Source: Actinomyces ruminis
GTDB lineage: Bacteria; Actinomycetota; Actinomycetes; Actinomycetales; Actinomycetaceae
Direction of reading: 5' to 3'
DNA length: 64,000 bases
NCBI RefSeq assembly: GCF_002154335.2
Contig: NZ_MTPX02000046.1
Coordinates: 1 to 64,000 of the forward strand
The notes under the pieces are model-generated. The model was not told the DNA's origin, searched no databases, and saw only the letters and a program-made list of their open reading frames with translations. A program made the position numbers and the translations under genes. This document shows positions 10,489 through 19,616 of the stretch, in pieces (position 1 is the stretch's first letter; the number at the start of each line of letters is the position of its first letter).

Positions 10489-11010
10489 TTATCTGGCGCC
10501 GGTGGTTGCCGGCTGGGGTTGGTTGGTGGTGGTCTGCTCGCCGACGTCCATGGCCTCAGCCTCCGGCTCGGTTTCGGGCTCGGCGATGGTGTCGGTGTCG
10601 TCTGGTGGGGTGTAGGCCTGCTCGTGTTCGATCGGGGCGTGCATGTCGATGGCGGAGTGAGGCCGGACTGTGTTGAACCAGTGCAACCATTCGGCGGTAC
10701 CGAACTCCACGTCCTCGATGCCCTCCCAGGGCCCATGGGAATCGAGGTAGTGGCGGTTGCGGATCAGCTCCGCCTTGTATAGGGAGTTGAGGGCCTCGGC
10801 CAGCGCGTTATCGTAGGAGTCGCCCTTCGACCCCACCGAGGCGACCGCGTCGCAGTCGGAGGGGGCCTGCCCGTAACGTATCGCCCGGTACTGCACCCCG
10901 CGGTCGGAGTGGTGAACCAGGCCGGTAAGGTCGGCCCCTTCACGCTGGCGCTGCCAGATCCCCATCTTCAGGGCGCCCCTGGGCCAGGTCGGTGTACAAG
11001 CTCGTTGAGG
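10489..11010 (-). pseudogene. IS3-type transposase OrfB, C-terminal part, split by an inserted IS
   Basis: This carries the second half of an rve-type DDE transposase: LVHHSDRGVQYRAIRYGQ (second catalytic Asp) and GDSYDNALAEALNSLYKAEL (catalytic Glu), then the FNTVRPHSAI tail. The matching first half lies on the same strand at about 12337-12866. Joining them across 11035-12331 restores a continuous protein (SRRIIVDWR, then STSLYTDLA). A small extra frame break sits near 10970. The tail after HAPIEHEQAY is long and rich in Glu, Pro and Thr. Confidence 0.85.
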
Positions 11011-11066
11011 TCTGTCAGCCGATGGAGTGCTGGGTGTTTTTTGGACTCTCGGTTGTTGTGTGTTTG

Positions 11067-11989
11067 TCAGGCTGCTTTCGGGGTGGCGGCCTGCTGTAGT
11101 TCGCGTTCGAACTGGTTGGGTGTGCGGTAACCGATCCCCGAATGCAAACGCCTTTGATTGTAGGTCAATTCAATCCACGCCGCCACATCCCGTATCGCCT
11201 TATCCCGCGTGGGGTAGACCATACGATACACGCGCTCATTCTTCAATGTCGCGTTGAACGACTCCGCCTACGCGTTATCCCAGCACACCCCCGTACGCCC
11301 CACCGACGGCCGAATCCCATAAGAGGCCAGGTGGTCGGCGAAGGCCTGGGAGGTGTACTGCGACCCGCGGTCAGAATGGAAGATCGTCACCCCACGGGTC
11401 GGCTTGCAGTTCCGGGCCGCCATATCAATCGCCTGGCAGACCAGTTCGGTGCGCATATGATCCGCCAACGCCCACCCCACCACCTTCTTCGTACAACAGT
11501 CCAGCACGGTGGCCAGGTACACGAACCCCGCCCAAGTAGGAATGTAGGTGGGGGCACCTCCCACGAAGTGGGGGAATATCCCCGCACCACTTGAGCCCCG
11601 GAGCGGGCGCGGTGAAGTCACGGCACACCAGATCAGGCCGCTCATCCAGGTCCTCCACCGGAACCGTAGTACGGACCTTCCGGCGCGGCCGCGCGGCCCT
11701 CAAGCCCAGCTCCCGCATGATCGACCTGACCGTGTCCACGTCGGCCGGCACCCCCTGCCACTCCAGACTCCAGGGTGGCGGCCACCCGCCGGTACCCGTA
11801 GGTACCATCGGACTCATCAAAGATCTTCTCAACCAGCACACCGAGCTCCTTTCTGCGGATCGCGGTGGCCGATTCGGGCTTGCTGCGCCAGTTGTAGTAA
11901 CCGGACTTGGAGACCTTCGCCCACTGGCACATCCAGGCGACCGGGTAGTTGCCCTCTTCGCGGCTGATCAGCTCATACCGGGTGGTCAC
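11067..11989 (-). pseudogene. IS3 OrfB transposase with frameshifts and an internal stop
   Basis: The OrfB opening RYELISREEGNYPVAWMCQW lies near the GTG at 11989. FDESDGTYGYRRVAATLESG follows, then a frame break near 11780 leading to QGVPADVDTVRSIMRELGLR, and another break near 11590. The catalytic core FHSDRGSQYTSQAFADHLAS is present, but a TAG at 11268-11270 cuts the protein inside DNA-stop-AESF, just before the catalytic Glu. The remaining codons read to RELQQAATPKAA and a stop at 11067. The transposase cannot be active as written. Confidence 0.85.
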
Positions 11990-12271
11990 GGCTGTTCCTT
12001 CGCGAAGAAGGCCGCCGCTTTCTTGTGGGAACTCATTCTCCATCCGAAGCTTATAGTTCTCCGCCTTCAGCCGGGCCAACTCCTCCGCATCCGTGGCTTC
12101 CTTCTGCTCCCGGGCGTCGGCGTGCTGCTTCCTGTATTTAGCGACCCAGTTGCCCACGGTCTGGGCCACCAAACCATAAGAGGCCGCGACCGACGCGATC
12201 GACCGCTCCTTATCCACCACCTCGCGAGCAACCTGTTCACGAAACTCCTCAGAGTACTTCGCCTCAAGTCA
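11986..12271 (-). pseudogene. IS3 OrfA, helix-turn-helix protein, damaged
   Basis: The frame AKYSEEFREQVAREVVDKER followed by SIASVAASYGLVAQTVGNWV is the HTH_Tnp_1 domain that binds the IS ends. A leucine-zipper stretch with EELARLKAENYKLRMENEF follows. The usual ending KKAAAFFAKEQP is one frame away and stops at 11986. An in-frame TGA lies just upstream of the first recognisable codons, so no clean start is visible near 12271. In intact IS3 elements, -1 frameshifting between OrfA and OrfB makes the active transposase. Confidence 0.75.
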
Positions 12272-12336
12272 CATCCATCATCCTAACTATCAGATCACGG
12301 GGAACGACAACCATCCCCAAGTCCAAAAACAACCCT

Positions 12337-12866
12337 CCAGTCCACGATGATCCGCCGCGAGTACACGTCAGTGACGAAAGCCACATACACCCAGCCGCTC
12401 ATGGTACGTACGTAGGTAATGTCCGCGACCCACAGCTCGTTGGGGTTGAACGCGCTGAAGTGCCTGTTCACCAGGTCTGCGGGGCACTGCTCCTTCGGAG
12501 CCGACCGGGTCGTCCTGGGTGATTTGGCGCGGCGGATGCCGTGCTGGCCCATGGCCCGCATAAGCCTCTCGACGGTGCAGCGGGCCACATGCCCCAAACC
12601 ATGCCGGGCGGATTCCTCGGGCCGGTTGAGCATCGCATGCATCTTCCTGGCCCCCAGCACGCAGTAGTTGTTCTCATGCACCCGTCCGATCTCGGCCTTC
12701 AGAGACTCATCGCGTCTGCTCCTTGCTGATGGGGGACGAGTCCTGGCTGCGCAAGTGGTGCTCGGGGCGATCTTGACACCAGCGCTAGTCAGTACCTGGC
12801 AGATCGGCACAGGCCCCGCAGCTCCTCCCTGTGTGGGAGTCGATGTACTCACAGATCAGCGGGACG
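12337..12866 (-). pseudogene. IS3-type transposase OrfB, N-terminal part
   Basis: This is the first half of the transposase whose C-terminal part is at 10489-11010. Recognisable pieces are LKAEIGRVHENNYCVLGARK, RCTVERLMRAMG, and the catalytic segment FNPNELWVADITYVRTMSGW with the first Asp, then VAFVTDVYSRRIIV. It breaks off at the inverted-repeat end of the inserted element. The extreme N-terminus (LICEYIDSH) is one frame away, so it was also damaged before it joined the remnant upstream. Confidence 0.82.
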
Positions 12867-13345
12867 GCCGGTGCGAGATAGCGGTCGATGGTCGCCGCGC
12901 TCATCGACACCCGACTCACGCCGCACGTCCTGGCTGTAGCGGTCAGTGCCTTCCGCGAGCTCGCCCGCGGCCTCCAGCAGGCCCCGGTAGCAGAGGCATT
13001 GATACCTTCAGGTGCTTGCCGTAACTCCCCCGCCGCTGGCCGCCCACACTCGCTGTAAGACCTTCAACGCGTCGTAGGAGTACTTGCGCGCCCTGCCCCT
13101 GGGCTCGGGCCTGCCAGCTCCGCCAGGACGCTTGGCCACCGCCCTCAGGCGCCGCCTGGCATTGTCCCGGCACCCGACCGGTCACCGCGCCCACCTCGTC
13201 CAGCATCCTCCCCTTGTCCTTCTAGGGGCGCCCTTGGCATACGCCCCCGCGTACTTCCTGGTGATCTCCGCCCTGGCCCGCACTGACAACCCACTCCCCA
13301 TGCCCACCACGATCCGCGACTCTCGCGGGCAGTACCTGGATGAGG
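12862..13345 (-). pseudogene. Integrase-type transposase, N-terminal remnant, several frame breaks
   Basis: Pieces of a known actinobacterial integrase-like transposase family are scattered over several minus-strand frames: RTRGRMLDEVGAVTG, RRLRAVAKRPGGAGRPEPRG, RARKYSYDALKVLQRVWAA, YGKHLKVSMPLL and LLEAAGELAEGTDRYSQDVR. No single open frame spans them and the catalytic core is absent. It abuts the IS3 OrfB remnant, so this is a junction of two elements. Confidence 0.6.
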
Positions 13346-13391
13346 CACCGAACCACTTTCGCGGGCACCTGTAATGAGTCTCGTCGGTCGC

Positions 13392-13420
13392 TTGACTAGG
13401 GCCTACAACACATGCATAAT
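13392..13420 (+). promoter_or_regulatory. Sigma-70-type promoter of the S1 protease gene
   Basis: A TTGACT -35 box (13392-13397) and a CATAAT -10 box (13415-13420) are separated by 17 bp. They lie 45 bp upstream of the ATG at 13465. The surrounding AT-rich stretch contrasts with the adjacent GC-rich IS remnants. Confidence 0.65.
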
Positions 13421-13464
13421 TATAAGCGTTCCTGACCAGTCAGAGTTGAGCTGGAGACCTGATC

Positions 13465-14724
13465 ATGCGTGCAGCGACATCCTTGGCAGCGGCGTTTGCA
13501 GTCACGCTATGCCTTCAAACCGCCATTACTCCCACCGTCGTCGCCGATGGTGTAAGTGGTCCCGGTGACGTCGGCATAAACATCGTCGATGACTTTGGCC
13601 AACGCCTCTGGTACGGTTCGGAGTCTTCGACGGTTGCAGCACTCGCTGACATCGCAGAAGAATTCGCCGAGTCCCATCCCGATACCGTTCTCGGCGTAGC
13701 TTTAACTTCGGACCGACAAGTAGTTGAAGTGTTCGTCACTTCACTTGACATTGGTGGTCTGGATGAGTTACTTGCTGTCGATGCCACCCATATACGCGCG
13801 GTCGTGAATGAGAATTCGCCAGAACAGATCAGAGCTGCAGAAGAACAGGTTCTAAGCCGCGATTGGGATGCGTTGAACATCGAGTCGGTCGCCCCCGACC
13901 CCATCGGGGACGGCATCGAGGTGACTGTCTTGGAGGAAGACCATGCGGCGGAATCGAGACAAAGCGGAAACCAGACAGACTTCGCCGACGTTGAAGAAAG
14001 TGTGCTCGACTCTCTGGGGGATCTTGGAGTACAAGTGCGCGTAACTCCCGGCGAGCCGGAAGTAGAGGCCAAGACAAGGAACAACGACAGTTCGTACTTC
14101 TACGCAGGTGGTGCGATTGTCCATGACAACGGAAGCCGATGCAGCCTGGGTGCGCCCATTGAAATCGGAGGAAAGTATTATGTGTTGACGGCTGGGCATT
14201 GCGGAAAAGGAACTTGGCGGAATGGAGGCAATGGAAACTTTGTCGGCAGTTTGTACACGACTACGTGGACAGGAACAGCGAACAAATACGGCGACTGGCA
14301 ATTGCTGCGCGGTTCACATTACGCTCTACGTGTGTTCAATGGATCGCTTAGTTCTTCTTCGTCACTACCGATCAGCGGTGGAGACTTTGGCCGGAGAGCA
14401 GTTGGCCGCGAACTCTGTGCGTCAGGCTCAACCAGTGGAGCAACTTGCAGATATGTAGTTCGAAGTACGAATGCAACACGAAAGGTGGGGGGCGTCACAG
14501 TCGGACACCTGACGTCCGCGATACACGACGTGAATCGCGACGGTGTTGCTGACTGCAGCGGTTTCCGACCTGGTGATTCCGGCGGCTTGAGTTATTATGG
14601 CGATGGTAAAGGCGGAGCCACTGCCTACGGCATCGTCACGGCTTATACGACCGGAAGCTGCAGTTACAGTTTCACTCAGCTTTCCGGCGTGCGAGCTTGG
14701 AACGGAAAGGCCAATGTCGGCTAG
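13465..14724 (+). CDS. Secreted S1-family (chymotrypsin-like) serine protease
   Basis: This is a 419-residue secreted endopeptidase. It opens with a signal peptide (MRAATSLAAAFAVTLCLQTA), followed by a pro-region of about 190 residues like those of streptogrisin and alpha-lytic protease relatives. The catalytic domain has all three triad residues: His in YVLTAGHCGKG, Asp in KYGDWQLL and Ser in FRPGDSGGLSY. Paired cysteines (CSLG, GHC, ELCAS, ATCR) fit the secreted fold. GC content and codon choice are clearly lower than in neighbouring genes, and it sits directly after an IS graveyard, so horizontal gain is likely. Start: ATG with GGAG a few bases upstream. Its substrate, host or self, is not predictable. 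Confidence 0.9.
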   Translation: MRAATSLAAAFAVTLCLQTAITPTVVADGVSGPGDVGINIVDDFGQRLWYGSESSTVAALADIAEEFAESHPDTVLGVALTSDRQVVEVFVTSLDIGGLDELLAVDATHIRAVVNENSPEQIRAAEEQVLSRDWDALNIESVAPDPIGDGIEVTVLEEDHAAESRQSGNQTDFADVEESVLDSLGDLGVQVRVTPGEPEVEAKTRNNDSSYFYAGGAIVHDNGSRCSLGAPIEIGGKYYVLTAGHCGKGTWRNGGNGNFVGSLYTTTWTGTANKYGDWQLLRGSHYALRVFNGSLSSSSSLPISGGDFGRRAVGRELCASGSTSGATCRYVVRSTNATRKVGGVTVGHLTSAIHDVNRDGVADCSGFRPGDSGGLSYYGDGKGGATAYGIVTAYTTGSCSYSFTQLSGVRAWNGKANVG

Positions 14725-15497
14725 TATGACACGCCAACTTTGAGACTGGATGTTTCTCGCCTAATGCTGTCAGCTCTCGTCCTGTTTGTTCACGGTTGTG
14801 CGGGCATGACATCTTTTTTTGCGGAAGAAGGGGCTCCATGCCATCATCGCCACCAGCTGTTCTCGTCCGGGATTGTCCACCGGGCACGTAAGTCCACTGC
14901 TAAGTTCCGAAGCGAGCGGCGGACCAGATCTATCTTGGGTAAATATGTGCCGCCTCCCAGACTCAGCTTGGAATAATGGCTTCGGGCGCTCGTGAGACGC
15001 TCCGTAAATATGAGGTTTTTCCGGTTTGGGGGTGTGGTGGGTGTCTGGTGTGAGTGGCAGGTGTAGTGAGGTGGGTTGGCACCGTCGGCCCGGGATCGTC
15101 CTTGGCTGGGCGAGAACGTTCTTTTCAGCCCGGGACCCTCTCGAATGCGGAGGGTATCGGGATGACGAGGTCGTGTCCGGCAGTTCGGTGCGTGCCGAAC
15201 ACAACCACCCACGCCCGAGCACGGCCATAATGCCGTAGCCCCACCTGAACCACCACACCCCTGCACGCGAAGATCCCGGAAGCCGATCCACGTCGCGGCA
15301 TCAGAACCGACAGTGTCAGACATCCGGCGGTCACCGGCTGTCGTGACTTAGCGCCCAACATCCTGAAACCGAAAGAGCCGCTTTGTCGAACCCCTGGGAG
15401 TACAGGTGACAACGACCGTTCAAGAGGTAGAGCAGACCATGGAAACAGAGAAACAATGGTACTCGGCGGAGAATGGTGGAGCCAGGACGATGCGTTG
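14725..15497. other. Unassigned intergenic stretch
   Basis: About 770 bp lie between the protease gene and wecB. Short open frames exist on both strands but none has a convincing start, ribosome site or family motif. Composition changes from AT-richer near 14725-15010 to GC-rich after 15050. Given the nearby IS remnants, it may be a decayed mobile-element end, but I recognise no transposase motif. Confidence 0.5.
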
Positions 15498-16574
15498 TCA
15501 TGAATCGGGTTCGGCGGCCAAGAGGGTCTGGGCTACCTTTCCAGCGGAGTCGCCGTCTCCATAAGGGGTTGCAAGAGTATCCGCTGGCCGCGGGCGCTCG
15601 GCGGCGGTTACGAGCTCCGGACCGGGTTCCACAAGCATGTTCCAACCAAGTTCCACGGTCTCAACCCATTCGGTCTGCGGGCGCACGGTGGTAGTTGGGG
15701 TTCGTAGGAGGAATGCCTCCTTCTGGAGGCCGCCGGAGTCGGTGATGACGCCGCGTGCGTGCATGACCGAGGCGACGAGGTCGGGGTAGGCGAGCGGACG
15801 GTGAGAACGCAGCGAACCACGATCGATCGAGATCCCGGCCGCCTCGCATTTCGCGACCAGCCTGGGGTGCGCGAGCAGCACGACCGGATGATCAACCGCT
15901 CCCAGTGAGTCGAGCACCGTGTTGAGAATCGCCGGATCGTCCGTGTTGTCCGGACGGTGGATTGTCGCCACGGAGTACGATCCCTCGGCCAGTCCCAACT
16001 CGTCCATGATGGCGCAGCCGGGCTGTGCGGCGACCTCGTCACGCACTCGGTAGAGCACGTCGGTCATGACATCTCCCACCAGCACCGCGCGGGATGCCAG
16101 CCCCTCCTCGGCCAGGTGATCCATACCCACCTGGGTCGGTGCCAGCAGGAGATCGGCGGCGTGATCCGTGAGTACGCGGTTGATCTCCTCCGGCATGCGC
16201 CGGTTGAAGGAACGTAGACCGGCCTCCAGATGGGCGACCGGAATATGCATCTTGACTGCGGCCAGCGCCGCGGCCAGGGTCGAGTTGGTATCGCCGTAGA
16301 CGAGCATCCAGTCTGGGCGGTCGTCCTCCAGCACCCCGTCGATGGCGGCCAGCATTGCGCCGGTCTGACGCCCATGCGTGCCCGAGCCGACCCCCAAATG
16401 ATGGTTCGGTGCCGAGATGCCCAGATCGGCGAAGAAGACATCAGAGAGCATCGGGTCGTAGTGCTGCCCGGTGTGCACGATGACGTGCTCGATGCCAGCT
16501 GCCTTGAAGGCGCGATCAATCGGCGCGAGTTTAACGAACTGCGGACGGGCGCCTACTACGGACATGACTCGCAT
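15498..16574 (-). CDS. wecB: UDP-N-acetylglucosamine 2-epimerase (non-hydrolysing)
   Basis: This enzyme interconverts UDP-GlcNAc and UDP-ManNAc. The 358-residue protein begins MRVMSVVGARPQFVKLAPI, the family's hallmark start, and keeps HTGQHYDPMLSDVFFADLGI, VYGDTNSTLAAALAAVKMHI, HLEAGLRSFNRRMPEEINR and TDSGGLQKEAFLL, which contain the UDP-binding and catalytic acidic and histidine residues. A dehydrogenase of UDP-ManNAc type is encoded nearby (17847), so together they could supply UDP-ManNAcA for the wall glycan. A GT4 gene lies 14 bp upstream on the same strand, which suggests a two-gene operon. Confidence 0.93.
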   Translation of the reverse strand: MRVMSVVGARPQFVKLAPIDRAFKAAGIEHVIVHTGQHYDPMLSDVFFADLGISAPNHHLGVGSGTHGRQTGAMLAAIDGVLEDDRPDWMLVYGDTNSTLAAALAAVKMHIPVAHLEAGLRSFNRRMPEEINRVLTDHAADLLLAPTQVGMDHLAEEGLASRAVLVGDVMTDVLYRVRDEVAAQPGCAIMDELGLAEGSYSVATIHRPDNTDDPAILNTVLDSLGAVDHPVVLLAHPRLVAKCEAAGISIDRGSLRSHRPLAYPDLVASVMHARGVITDSGGLQKEAFLLRTPTTTVRPQTEWVETVELGWNMLVEPGPELVTAAERPRPADTLATPYGDGDSAGKVAQTLLAAEPDS

Positions 16575-16588
16575 GTGAGCTCCTGTGG

Positions 16589-17746
16589 CTAGTTGGCGGC
16601 GGAGGCTGTCAGTTCTTTGACAATGGTGTGGATGGTCTGTTTCTCGCGCTCGAAGCTCAACTCGTGCGCGGCGCGGTCAGAGGCGTGCTTATAGTCGGCT
16701 ACCGTCTCCGGTGTCAGCGTACGCAGGGTTGCGACGATGTCAGACACCTCGTTGGTTGTCGAGCTGACCCCGACACCGTAGGTATCAACTACCCGTACCA
16801 TCTCAATCGTCGGTCCCACGGCCACGGCCAGACGTGCCTGGATGAAGTCAAAGATCTTGTTGGGCAGAGTCAGACGTGCGTTGGTGTTGAATGGTGGGAT
16901 CCAAAACACGCCGACATCATATTCGTTGAGAATGGCGGGCAATGCCTCGGGCGGCACCGGGTCGTGGAAAATGATGCGTTCGCAGTCCGTGGCCCGTTTC
17001 TCGAGTGCGGAAAGGTAGGTGCCGCCGTCCCCGCCGGGAACGAGGTACAGATCCAGAGTGAAGTGCTCGTCAAGCTGTTTGACGGCGTCGATAGTTGCTT
17101 CAATGTTGCGACCGAAAATCGCTCCGCCGGAGTGCACAAGACGGATTGGGCCTTCGGTCATAACGGGGGAGGGGGACAGGTCTGCGAAGGGTGCGGCATT
17201 GCGCACCAGCCTAGGACTCACACCATAGTGGTGGTGATATAGGTCCGCGATCTCACCGCCGACGGTTGTTACGGCCGCACACCGTGGAAGATACGTCCGG
17301 CAGATGTGGTCCATGAGCGGGGCCACGAGCAGGCGCCAGCTGGTCACATGCGTGCGTTCTTCGGGTGCCCATTCGTGCATGTCCGCCCAGATCGGTGCAC
17401 CGTGAGCTACGGCGAAGGCGGTGGGGATTGCACGTGCGTCGTTGGCGACGACCATATCGAAGCGGTCATCACCCACCAGACGTATTGCCGTTTGCGCCGC
17501 GGGGGCGGCCGTTTCCGCGGAGCGCAGGCGGCGGGTGGCCAGTTTCAGTACACCGGACGGGGTCTGTGGCAGGGAGGGCGCGGAATCCGGTATCTGCAAG
17601 TGATTGGCCACATGCGGCGGTGTAGGACCGTATCCCACACTTGTGACCTGGCCGATCTCTGCCAGCGCGCTGATTTCGCGCAGAACACGCGCGTCGCGGG
17701 CGATCGGGGAGAAGGAGATCACGAGGATGGCGGGGCGTCGGCTCAC
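16589..17746 (-). CDS. Glycosyltransferase family 4
   Basis: This is an intact 385-residue GT-B enzyme. The N-terminal segment AILVISFSPIARDARVLREI is typical of GT4 proteins, with a DMHEWAPEER acceptor-side motif and NARLTLPNKIFDFIQARLAV in the donor-binding domain. It precedes wecB by 14 bp on the same strand. It may use the ManNAc or ManNAcA nucleotide sugar made by its neighbours; that is inferred from position only. Confidence 0.87.
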   Translation of the reverse strand: MSRRPAILVISFSPIARDARVLREISALAEIGQVTSVGYGPTPPHVANHLQIPDSAPSLPQTPSGVLKLATRRLRSAETAAPAAQTAIRLVGDDRFDMVVANDARAIPTAFAVAHGAPIWADMHEWAPEERTHVTSWRLLVAPLMDHICRTYLPRCAAVTTVGGEIADLYHHHYGVSPRLVRNAAPFADLSPSPVMTEGPIRLVHSGGAIFGRNIEATIDAVKQLDEHFTLDLYLVPGGDGGTYLSALEKRATDCERIIFHDPVPPEALPAILNEYDVGVFWIPPFNTNARLTLPNKIFDFIQARLAVAVGPTIEMVRVVDTYGVGVSSTTNEVSDIVATLRTLTPETVADYKHASDRAAHELSFEREKQTIHTIVKELTASAAN

Positions 17747-17846
17747 GGAGGCATCTTAGGACAGTCGTCTCACGCTCGCCGGTCGATCCGCAGACGTCGA
17801 TGACCTACGATTGCTCAATCAGAGGTTTGTTAAGGAAGGAACCTGC

Positions 17847-19141
17847 ATGCGCATCGCCGTCGTCGCCCTGGGAAAGATCGGTCTGCCCCTGGCGGTCCAG
17901 TACGCCGGAAAGGGCCACGAGGTCATTGGCGTGGACGTTAACCCCGCCACCGTCGAAGCCGTAAACGCCGGCCGGGAGCCCTTCCCCGGTGAGGCCGAGC
18001 TCGCCGACCGACTGGCCCAGCTGGTGCCCGCCGGGGCGCTGCGTGCCACCACCGACTACGCCGAGGCCATCCCCGGCGCCGACGCCGTGGTGCTGGTGGT
18101 GCCCCTGTTCGTCAACGACGAGACCTGGGAGCCGGACTTCGAGTGGATGGACGCCGCCACCCGCTCCCTGGCCGGGCATCTGACCCCCGGCACCCTGGTC
18201 TCCTACGAGACCACCCTGCCGGTGGGTACCACCCGTGGCCGCTGGAAGCCGCTCATTGAGGAGCTCAGCGGGCTGCAGGAGGGCAAGGACTTTCACCTGG
18301 TGTTCAGCCCCGAGCGGGTACTGACCGGGCGGGTCTTCACCGACCTGCGCCGCTACCCCAAGCTGGTGGGAGGCCTGAACGAGGCCGGCACGCAGGTCGG
18401 CATCCGCTTCTACGAGCAGGTCCTCGACTTCGACGAGCGCACCGACCTGCCCCACCCCAACGGGGTGTGGGACATGGGCACCGCCGAGGCCGCCGAGATG
18501 GCCAAGCTCGCCGAAACCACCTATCGGGACGTCAACATCGGCCTGGCCAACCAGTTCGCCGTCTACGCCGACAAGGCCGGCTTCGACATCCAGCGCGTCA
18601 TCGACGCCTGCAACTCCCAGCCCTACTCCCACATTCACCGGCCCGGCATCGCCGTGGGCGGGCACTGCATCCCCGTCTACCCGCGCCTGTACCTGTCCAC
18701 CGACCCGGACGCCTCGATCGTGCGTACCGCCCGCTCCTTCAACGCGACCATGCCGCAGTACGTGGTCGACCGTGCGGTGGAGCTGCTCGGCAGTCTCGAG
18801 GGGCTGCGCGTGGTAGTACTGGGCGCCTCCTACCGCGGCAAGGTTAAGGAGACGGCCTTCTCCGGCGTGTTCCCCACCGTTGAGGCGCTGCGGGAGCAGG
18901 GGGCCCAGGTGCTGGTCCACGACCCCATGTACACCGACGCAGAACTGGCCGATTTCGGCTGGGACGCTACCACCTCGGTGACGCCGTCGACGTTGCCATC
19001 GTCCAGGCCGATCACCCGGAATACGCCACCCTAGCCCCCGCGGACCTGCCCGGCGTGCGGCTGCTGCTGGACGGCCGTCGCGTCACCGACCCCTCCCTGT
19101 GGGCGGGCACCCCTCGCCTGACCATCGGCGGGGGCAAGTGA
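17847..19141 (+). CDS. Nucleotide-sugar dehydrogenase (UDP-ManNAc dehydrogenase type), one frameshift
   Basis: This NAD-dependent enzyme oxidises the C6 hydroxyl of a UDP-sugar to a carboxylate in two steps. The N-terminal Rossmann motif is VVALGKIGLPLAVQYAGKGH. VFSPERVLTGR and the catalytic cysteine segment GIAVGGHCIPVYPRLY are of the WecC/UDP-ManNAc dehydrogenase subgroup. ATG 17847 is chosen over the upstream ATG because a GGAAGG site precedes it. Near 18970 one base is missing or extra: the other frame gives HLGDAVDVAIVQADHPEYAT, the C-terminal domain, ending GGGK with a stop at 19139-19141. The gene diverges from the wecB pair and overlaps the next frame by GTGA. Confidence 0.85.
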
Positions 19142-19414
19142 CCTGGCTTCAGGCACTGCCCGCAGCTGCTTTCCTCCTAGCGTTCCCGCTCGCACCGGGC
19201 TACCTGGTGGAGCGGGCCTTCGGGCTGGCGCGCCTGCAGTCCCTCGGCGCGGCCCCAGCTATGGGGGGCCGTCGTCGTCGGCGCGCTGAGCGTCCTGTAC
19301 CACTGGGGCGGGGTGCCCTGGCAGACGGGCACCGTTCTCCTCGGCACACTGGTGCTGCTGGCGCTGCTGTTCTGCGTGCCCTCACGACGCATCCGCGACC
19401 GGCTCGGCGCCTGA
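19138..19414 (+). pseudogene. DUF6541-like protein, N-terminal fragment (paralogue B)
   Basis: About 92 codons resemble the N-terminus of the large membrane proteins at 7840, 19617 and 21607. Two hydrophobic helices are visible: QALPAAAFLLAFPLAPGYLV, and after a one-base shift near 19262, GAVVVGALSVLYHWGGVPWQ then LLGTLVLLALLFCV. It stops at 19412 with no membrane core or C-terminal domain. The GTG at 19138 overlaps the dehydrogenase stop. It is probably a truncated paralogue left by recombination within the tandem array. Confidence 0.55.
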
Positions 19415-19616
19415 CTACACCGACGGTGACCACACCCTGTGGTTGATTAGCGCCTGCGTGGAGTCCTGACTACCGCGTTTCCGCCGTAGTCGTCTGGCAG
19501 GGCGGAACCGGCAACCTGGAGTGGCGGGGAAGTGACTGACTGATCTTCGGTAGCCTGATTCCTGTAACTCGCCGGTTCTACGCCAGAACCGTTTTCGGAA
19601 CAGTTAAGGAGTCCCG

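Larger units (their letters stand above)
11035..12331 (-). mobile_element. IS3-family element inserted in another IS3 transposase gene
   Basis: The ends are imperfect inverted repeats: TGTTTTTTGGACT at 11035 on the plus strand, and TGTTTTTGGACTT read from 12331 on the minus strand. The length is about 1297 bp, usual for IS3 elements. It contains orfA and orfB on the minus strand, both damaged. I could not see a clear target-site duplication, and about 24 bp next to the left end are not explained by the interrupted gene, so the borders may be a few bases off. Confidence 0.75.

Noticed and set aside
13374-13568. A 64-codon frame at the start of the protease promoter region
   Set aside because: It overlaps the promoter and the protease start in another frame, with no ribosome site or motif.
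17805-18920. A 371-codon open frame on the minus strand
   Set aside because: It mirrors the dehydrogenase gene, which has the catalytic cysteine and NAD motifs in the plus frame.
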